Below, one piece after another: positions 41,966 to 45,206 of a DNA stretch of 45,206 nucleotides (its first letter is position 1; every line of letters begins with the position of its first letter). The stretch comes from Peribacillus psychrosaccharolyticus ATCC 23296 (GTDB taxonomy: Bacteria; Bacillota; Bacilli; Bacillales; DSM-1321), in contig NZ_AJTN02000229.1 of the NCBI RefSeq assembly GCF_000305495.1, positions 1-45,206 of the forward strand, read 5' to 3'. Below the pieces are notes generated by a model, which searched no databases, was not told the DNA's origin, and saw only the letters and a list, made by a program, of their open reading frames with translations. The translations under genes were made by a program, and so were the position numbers.

Positions 41966-42831
41966 GGTTTCACCGCTTCCATAAATAACGTTTCGAGCGT
42001 TTGTTTCCTTTCTTGAAACGAAACGAGGTTGATATCTTGATCCACACACCATTGTAAAAACTGTTTTTTCTCTTCAATAGATTTAAACGAGACCTCTGCT
42101 TTATTAGGCCTAATCAAATTTATGGTAAAATTATTCATTTCTGGTAGTGAGGATGCACTTTCGACTTCAAATACGTCGGAAGCCTGTGATAGTAACTGTT
42201 CCAGCGTTCCTTGTGAAATAATTTCTCCGTTTTTCATCAAAAGAATATCATCACTGATTTCTTCTGCATCATGCAATACATGCGTCGAATAAAGAATCGT
42301 CGTCTTTGTTTTCAGATTAGACAGAATGGTCATAACCTCACGTCTGCCAACAGGATCAAGCGCAGAAACGGGTTCATCTAAAAAGAGAAGAGCAGGTTCA
42401 TGCAGTATGGCTTGAGCTAAACCGAGTCGCTGCTTCATTCCTCCTGAAAACCCTTGGATTTTCTTATTTCTTACCTCACTAAGGCCTGTTGCGGTAAGAA
42501 CTTCCTCTATTTTCCGAGATAAAAGATCTTCGTCCATCTTGGATAAGCGACCTACAAAAGTTAAAAACTCACCTGGGGTCATCCACTCATAAAAAAAGGG
42601 GACCTGTGGTAAAAAGCCAATATCTTGCTTCCATTCTTTTGCTTTTTGAAAAGAGATTTCTCCCTGTTTATATGCAATCAATCCTGTTAACATCTTCAAT
42701 AAGGTCGTTTTCCCAGCGCCATTTGGACCAATCAAGGCCACACAACGTCCGTGTTCCAGTTCAAAACTCACATCATTTACAACCACTTGATCATTAAATA
42801 TTTTTGATAAGTTCCTCACATAGAAACTCAT
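41962..42831 (-). CDS. yxlF: ABC transporter ATP-binding protein (YxlF-like)
   Basis: This 289-residue ATPase has Walker A GPNGAGKTT (residues 35-43), the signature FSGGMKQRL (128-136), Walker B ALLFLDEPVSALDP (about 147-160) and the switch histidine in STHVLHD. It pairs with the next gene as an ABC-2 exporter. It overlaps the small membrane gene upstream by 4 nt and the permease downstream by 4 nt. The C-terminal 70 residues are a regulatory extension common in this group. Confidence 0.94.
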   Translation of the reverse strand: MSFYVRNLSKIFNDQVVVNDVSFELEHGRCVALIGPNGAGKTTLLKMLTGLIAYKQGEISFQKAKEWKQDIGFLPQVPFFYEWMTPGEFLTFVGRLSKMDEDLLSRKIEEVLTATGLSEVRNKKIQGFSGGMKQRLGLAQAILHEPALLFLDEPVSALDPVGRREVMTILSNLKTKTTILYSTHVLHDAEEISDDILLMKNGEIISQGTLEQLLSQASDVFEVESASSLPEMNNFTINLIRPNKAEVSFKSIEEKKQFLQWCVDQDINLVSFQERKQTLETLFMEAVKP

Positions 42832-43028
42832 GTCCTCCGTCCTCTTTTACCAAAAATAAAGAAGACTATCGGTCCGATGAGATTGAAAAAAAGGATAATT
42901 AGAACCCAAAGCCATTTTGGACCATTTGTATACGCCGTATTTTTCAAACTTACAAGCGCGGTCACGACTAAAATTAATTGTAAAATGATAACAGGCACTA
43001 AAAGCTGAATCAATAAGGTATTATCCAT
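42828..43028 (-). CDS. yxlE: Small membrane protein (YxlE-like)
   Basis: The 66-residue protein has two hydrophobic helices (about 8-28 and 43-60) and the PLDc_N-like motif PKWLWVLIILFFNLIGPIVF. ATG 43028 has AAAGGGG upstream, and the earlier in-frame ATG at 43088 lies inside the preceding gene. In B. subtilis yxlC, yxlD and yxlE are reported to take part in negative control of SigY. Assignment follows gene order and size. Confidence 0.82.
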   Translation of the reverse strand: MDNTLLIQLLVPVIILQLILVVTALVSLKNTAYTNGPKWLWVLIILFFNLIGPIVFFIFGKRGRRT

Positions 43029-43254
43029 TATTCTTACGCCCCTTTCGTTTCTCAGGATAAATGACAAATAAATAATAGAAAACAGCACCTGAAGGAATAT
43101 TTAACAAACCTATAAACCCCCAAAACCAGGGATTTTTATTATGTCTTCTTGCAGAAATAAAGATAGATGTACTTTGAATAAGTAATAATAGTCCAATCGC
43201 TATAAACAGGATAAGTTGGTTTTCTGCTGAAAGATTCTCTATATTTATGTTCAT
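43021..43254 (-). CDS. yxlD: Small membrane protein (YxlD-like)
   Basis: The protein is 77 residues with two helices (LILFIAIGLLLLIQSTSIFI and FWGFIGLLNIPSGAVFYYLF) around the short loop SARRHNKNP. It overlaps yxlC-like by 4 nt and yxlE-like by 8 nt. The layout matches B. subtilis yxlD, a suggested partner of the anti-sigma complex. Confidence 0.82.
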   Translation of the reverse strand: MNINIENLSAENQLILFIAIGLLLLIQSTSIFISARRHNKNPWFWGFIGLLNIPSGAVFYYLFVIYPEKRKGRKNNG

Positions 43255-43568
43255 AGGACTGAATCACCTTGCTTGGATTTTTTATTTTTCCAAATCATGA
43301 CACAAGGTACGGCAACGATTCCCAAAACTTGAATGCCGATATAAAGAATAGGTGCATTTGCTAAAACTAACGTTAGAATGATAATGCAGAAGCTAGCGAT
43401 CAGCATAAAAAACATCAATTCTCTATTTAGCCTTTTCTTGTGTTCCGCTTTTTTCTTGTTCAACATCATTGATAATGTCGCTAGGTTGGGGGCTGAACGT
43501 TCTATTCCTTCAGTGATTTTTTCAAATGCTTCTTTAATTTGCTTCTCTTCATCAACCTTCATCTTCAT
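43251..43568 (-). CDS. yxlC: Anti-SigY-type membrane protein (YxlC-like)
   Basis: Of 105 residues, the N-terminal half is a charged cytoplasmic helix (EEKQIKEAFEKITEGIERS, then NKKKAEHKKRLNR) and the C-terminal half two membrane helices (LMFFMLIASFCIIILTLVLA and YIGIQVLGIVAVPCVMIW). It starts inside the end of sigY (overlap 17 nt). Which of two neighbouring ATGs (43568, 43562) is used cannot be decided. By analogy with B. subtilis YxlC it would hold the sigma factor at the membrane. Confidence 0.82.
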   Translation of the reverse strand: MKMKVDEEKQIKEAFEKITEGIERSAPNLATLSMMLNKKKAEHKKRLNRELMFFMLIASFCIIILTLVLANAPILYIGIQVLGIVAVPCVMIWKNKKSKQGDSVL

Positions 43569-44094
43569 GCATCTCCTTCCTAACCAGTTTTATGCTTTTA
43601 TTGACTCTAGATTTTACGGTACCTTCGTGACAATTTAGGATTTCGCCGATTTCAGCATATGTGAATCCATAATAGTGCCTTAACAGCAAAGGAATTCGAT
43701 ACAATGGCTTTAATGTGGAAATCGCCTCCATCACTTCATTAAAGTCGACTTTGTTCAGCTGTAATTCCCACTTTAGTGCAGAAGAATGCTCATCCGCTGC
43801 TCTTTTGAATAAGCCTCGTTCTCGCTTTTTTTTCCGCAATAAATCAATATACGTCCGAGTAGCAATCGTAATTAACCAGCTGGAAAACTTACTCTGATGA
43901 TTGAAAGAAGTAATTTGAAGATAGCATTTCAGCATAGTTTCTTGTAGAAGCTCTTCAGCAATCATAGGATTAAAAGTCATTTTAATTAAATAGTTATAGA
44001 TAAATGAATAATGCCGTTGAAAAAGCGCAGTAAATGCTGCTTCATCCCCTTGCTGAGCAAGTGTGATGAGCTGATGTTCTTCAAACTCCTTCAA
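43552..44094 (-). CDS. sigY: ECF sigma factor SigY
   Basis: At 180 residues this is a typical extracytoplasmic-function sigma factor. Region 2 is FQRHYSFIYNYLIKMTF, AEELLQETMLKCYLQI and SKFSSWLITIATRTYID, and region 4 is IPLLLRHYYGFTYAEIGEIL with the helix-turn-helix NCHEGTVKSRVNKSIKLVR. The start is TTG 44094 with AGGAGG 7-8 nt upstream. The downstream gene order is that of the sigY operon, and a sigma-Y-like promoter lies 35-60 nt upstream, implying autoregulation. In B. subtilis SigY responds to nitrogen starvation and helps maintain SP-beta/sublancin; the role here is unknown. Confidence 0.92.
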   Translation of the reverse strand: MKEFEEHQLITLAQQGDEAAFTALFQRHYSFIYNYLIKMTFNPMIAEELLQETMLKCYLQITSFNHQSKFSSWLITIATRTYIDLLRKKKRERGLFKRAADEHSSALKWELQLNKVDFNEVMEAISTLKPLYRIPLLLRHYYGFTYAEIGEILNCHEGTVKSRVNKSIKLVRKEMHEDEG

Positions 44095-44128
44095 AAGTAA
44101 ACCTCCTACTTTTCCGACTTACTAGTAA

Positions 44129-44154
44129 TACGATCCTCACTAGATAAACGTTCA
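44129..44154 (-). promoter_or_regulatory. Autoregulatory SigY-type promoter
   Basis: On the minus strand TGAACG (44149-44154) and CGTA (44129-44132) are separated by exactly 16 bp. B. subtilis SigY is known to use TGAACG with CGTC at the same spacing upstream of its own operon. The last base of the -10 differs. Confidence 0.78.
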
Positions 44155-44180
44155 CTTTTTTTAAAATTTTTTTTAAAAAA

Positions 44181-44210
44181 GAGTACCATTAGTTTCACCT
44201 AATGATACTC
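44181..44210 (-). terminator. Terminator of the sortase gene
   Basis: On the minus strand GAGTATCATTAG and CTAATGGTACTC form a 12-bp stem with one G-T. TTTTTT follows. It separates the sortase unit from the sigY promoter. Confidence 0.88.
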
Positions 44211-44219
44211 TCTAATGTA

Positions 44220-44834
44220 CTATTGAGTTTTTTTTGAAGACAAATAGGCGACAAGTACATACCGTTCTGGTGCAGCCCCTATAAAAGTAAAGGGATAACA
44301 GGTACTAACCGTCAGGGTTGCACGTGGTTTTGGAACGATGACCGTGCGATCATCTTTATCCACGATCCGAACTTTGTTAATTTTGTAAGTGAATTCGCCT
44401 GCCGATGTTCTTACAATCAACAGATCTCCTTCCCCTACTTGCCCAAGACGACGGAATACGGTATCTCGATGACCGGAAAGAACGGAATTATCCTTTTCAC
44501 CTGGTAAGACACTATCTGCAAAGTGCCCTACACCTTTCTCCAATTCATCCTCATTCGTTCCATGGAAAATAGGAAGGGTTGCATTTAGTTTAGGTATATA
44601 CAGTTCTCCAATTTCCTCCCCCGTTTTGGGCCGGACCGGATAGAGCTCTTTTTCCGTAGATTTGATATCTGCAGGTGGTTCAGTTGGTTCTTGCATTTCA
44701 CCACTAGCACTATGGGATTTGAACAGAAGATACCCTTTAGCAAACTTATACATATTCGTTGTAGAAAACCAAATACCAACTAAAATCAAAACACATGTAC
44801 AAGAGATTAGCAGTACTCGCTTTTTGTTTTGCAT
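44220..44834 (-). CDS. srtD: Class D sortase
   Basis: The 204-residue protein has an N-terminal membrane anchor (VLLISCTCVLILVGIWF), a linker, and a sortase beta-barrel. The active site residues are His122 (LSGHRDT), Cys179 (TLTVSTCYPF) and Arg191 (APERYVL). The motif TLTVSTCYPF is that of class D enzymes like Bacillus YhcS. It joins surface proteins with LPxTA-type signals to peptidoglycan. It begins 2 nt after the gene for its probable substrate. Confidence 0.93.
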   Translation of the reverse strand: MQNKKRVLLISCTCVLILVGIWFSTTNMYKFAKGYLLFKSHSASGEMQEPTEPPADIKSTEKELYPVRPKTGEEIGELYIPKLNATLPIFHGTNEDELEKGVGHFADSVLPGEKDNSVLSGHRDTVFRRLGQVGEGDLLIVRTSAGEFTYKINKVRIVDKDDRTVIVPKPRATLTVSTCYPFTFIGAAPERYVLVAYLSSKKTQ

Positions 44835-44835
44835 G

Positions 44836-45206
44836 TTAAGCTTTCCTGACTTTTCGATACATCAAACTTCCTAATAAGATCATGAACAACCCTATAAGGC
44901 TATTAGTCAAATAATCCGAAGCGGTATTTGGAAGTTTAGCTCCTTTTACCGTTTTAACCTCTTGATTCTTATTTCTCTTTTTACTTGGAGCTGGTGCCTT
45001 TTCGATAGTTTTAGATACCTCATTAGCAGAGTGATACATTTGTTGCCCTGCATTCGTAATGGTTTCAGAATCCACCATATCGCTCGTAATCAGAAGATCA
45101 GCTAAGAACTTTCCATCAGTCGTGTAGATCATTATTTTTAGGTTAGCATCTGTTAATTCTTCCATTTTCATTAAATCTGAAAGTGACATAGGTGATTCTT
45201 CACCGT
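44836..45206 (-). CDS. Processed acidic surface protein, LPNTA sortase substrate (partial)
   Basis: The C-terminal 120 or so residues of a surface protein are present, and the frame is open to the window edge, so the N-terminus is missing. The end is a sorting signal: LPNTA, then the hydrophobic helix YLTNSLIGLFMILLGSLMY and the basic tail RKVRKA. Upstream, MSLSDLMKMEELTDANLKI resembles the repeats of the TIGR04383-type processed acidic surface proteins, which are found beside class D sortases. The lysine-rich linker (KKRNKNQEVKTVKGAK) lies before the signal. An ATG at 45189 has no ribosome site. Confidence 0.82.
   Translation of the reverse strand, partial: GEESPMSLSDLMKMEELTDANLKIMIYTTDGKFLADLLITSDMVDSETITNAGQQMYHSANEVSKTIEKAPAPSKKRNKNQEVKTVKGAKLPNTASDYLTNSLIGLFMILLGSLMYRKVRKA

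Overview
ORGANISM. The window is low-GC, AT-rich DNA from an aerobic, endospore-forming member of the Bacillaceae (Bacillus/Neobacillus-like). The evidence is a gerABC-type germinant receptor operon, a gamma-type small acid-soluble spore protein, strong AGGAGG ribosome sites with several TTG starts, a perfect PerR box before ahpCF, a cre-like site, a sigY-yxlCDEFG-type operon and a class D sortase with its LPNTA substrate. Species cannot be named from sequence alone. LAYOUT. 0.3-2.6 kb: PerR-type promoter and ahpC-ahpF peroxide detoxification. 2.6-8.2 kb (minus): a TipAS-type MerR regulator with a 19-bp-spacer promoter, then the operon gerA-gerB-gerC-small membrane protein-lipoprotein. 8.4-16.4 kb: small stress and housekeeping genes (DUF4279, MOSC, hydrolase, SDR, aldo/keto reductase, OsmC) mixed with wrecked genes (GNAT, Csp, PfpI/YfkM, and hxlR-hxlA-hxlB of the ribulose-monophosphate formaldehyde pathway). 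16.8-26.6 kb: a flavin-oxidoreductase island with four intact and one broken luciferase-like monooxygenases, two Old Yellow Enzyme remnants, two SDR remnants, an ArsR-type regulator and a decayed Tn3-family transposase. 26.6-34.1 kb: IS3 and HU remnants, a VOC protein, a broken P-loop kinase, a small alarmone synthetase, a methyltransferase, a GC-rich Bacillaceae repeat, epimerase, GNAT, AraC and BtrH-like genes. 34.1-39.3 kb (minus): a collapsed glucuronoxylan/hexuronate operon with xynB, uxuR-like gntR and uxuA intact, but ABC permease, uxuB-like and aguA genes broken. 39.5-45.2 kb: SASP, membrane protein, GNAT, the sigY operon and the sortase/acidic surface protein pair. HOW IT FITS. Intact modules cover peroxide and electrophile defence, germination, envelope stress and surface display. 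Two catabolic modules (formaldehyde fixation, glucuronoxylan) are lost through clean deletions, two of which fuse divergent genes head to head. MOST UNUSUAL SIGNAL. A composite non-coding element occurs at 11.1-11.4 kb (minus) and 40.2-40.6 kb (plus). It has 21-bp-periodic units with a 12-bp core ATTCCCGTCTGG, then a 16-nt ATACC...GGTAT hairpin, a conserved T/A-rich block, about 50 nt of spacer, a second array and a second hairpin. Spacings agree within 1-2 nt between the loci. I do not recognise it as a named repeat family.
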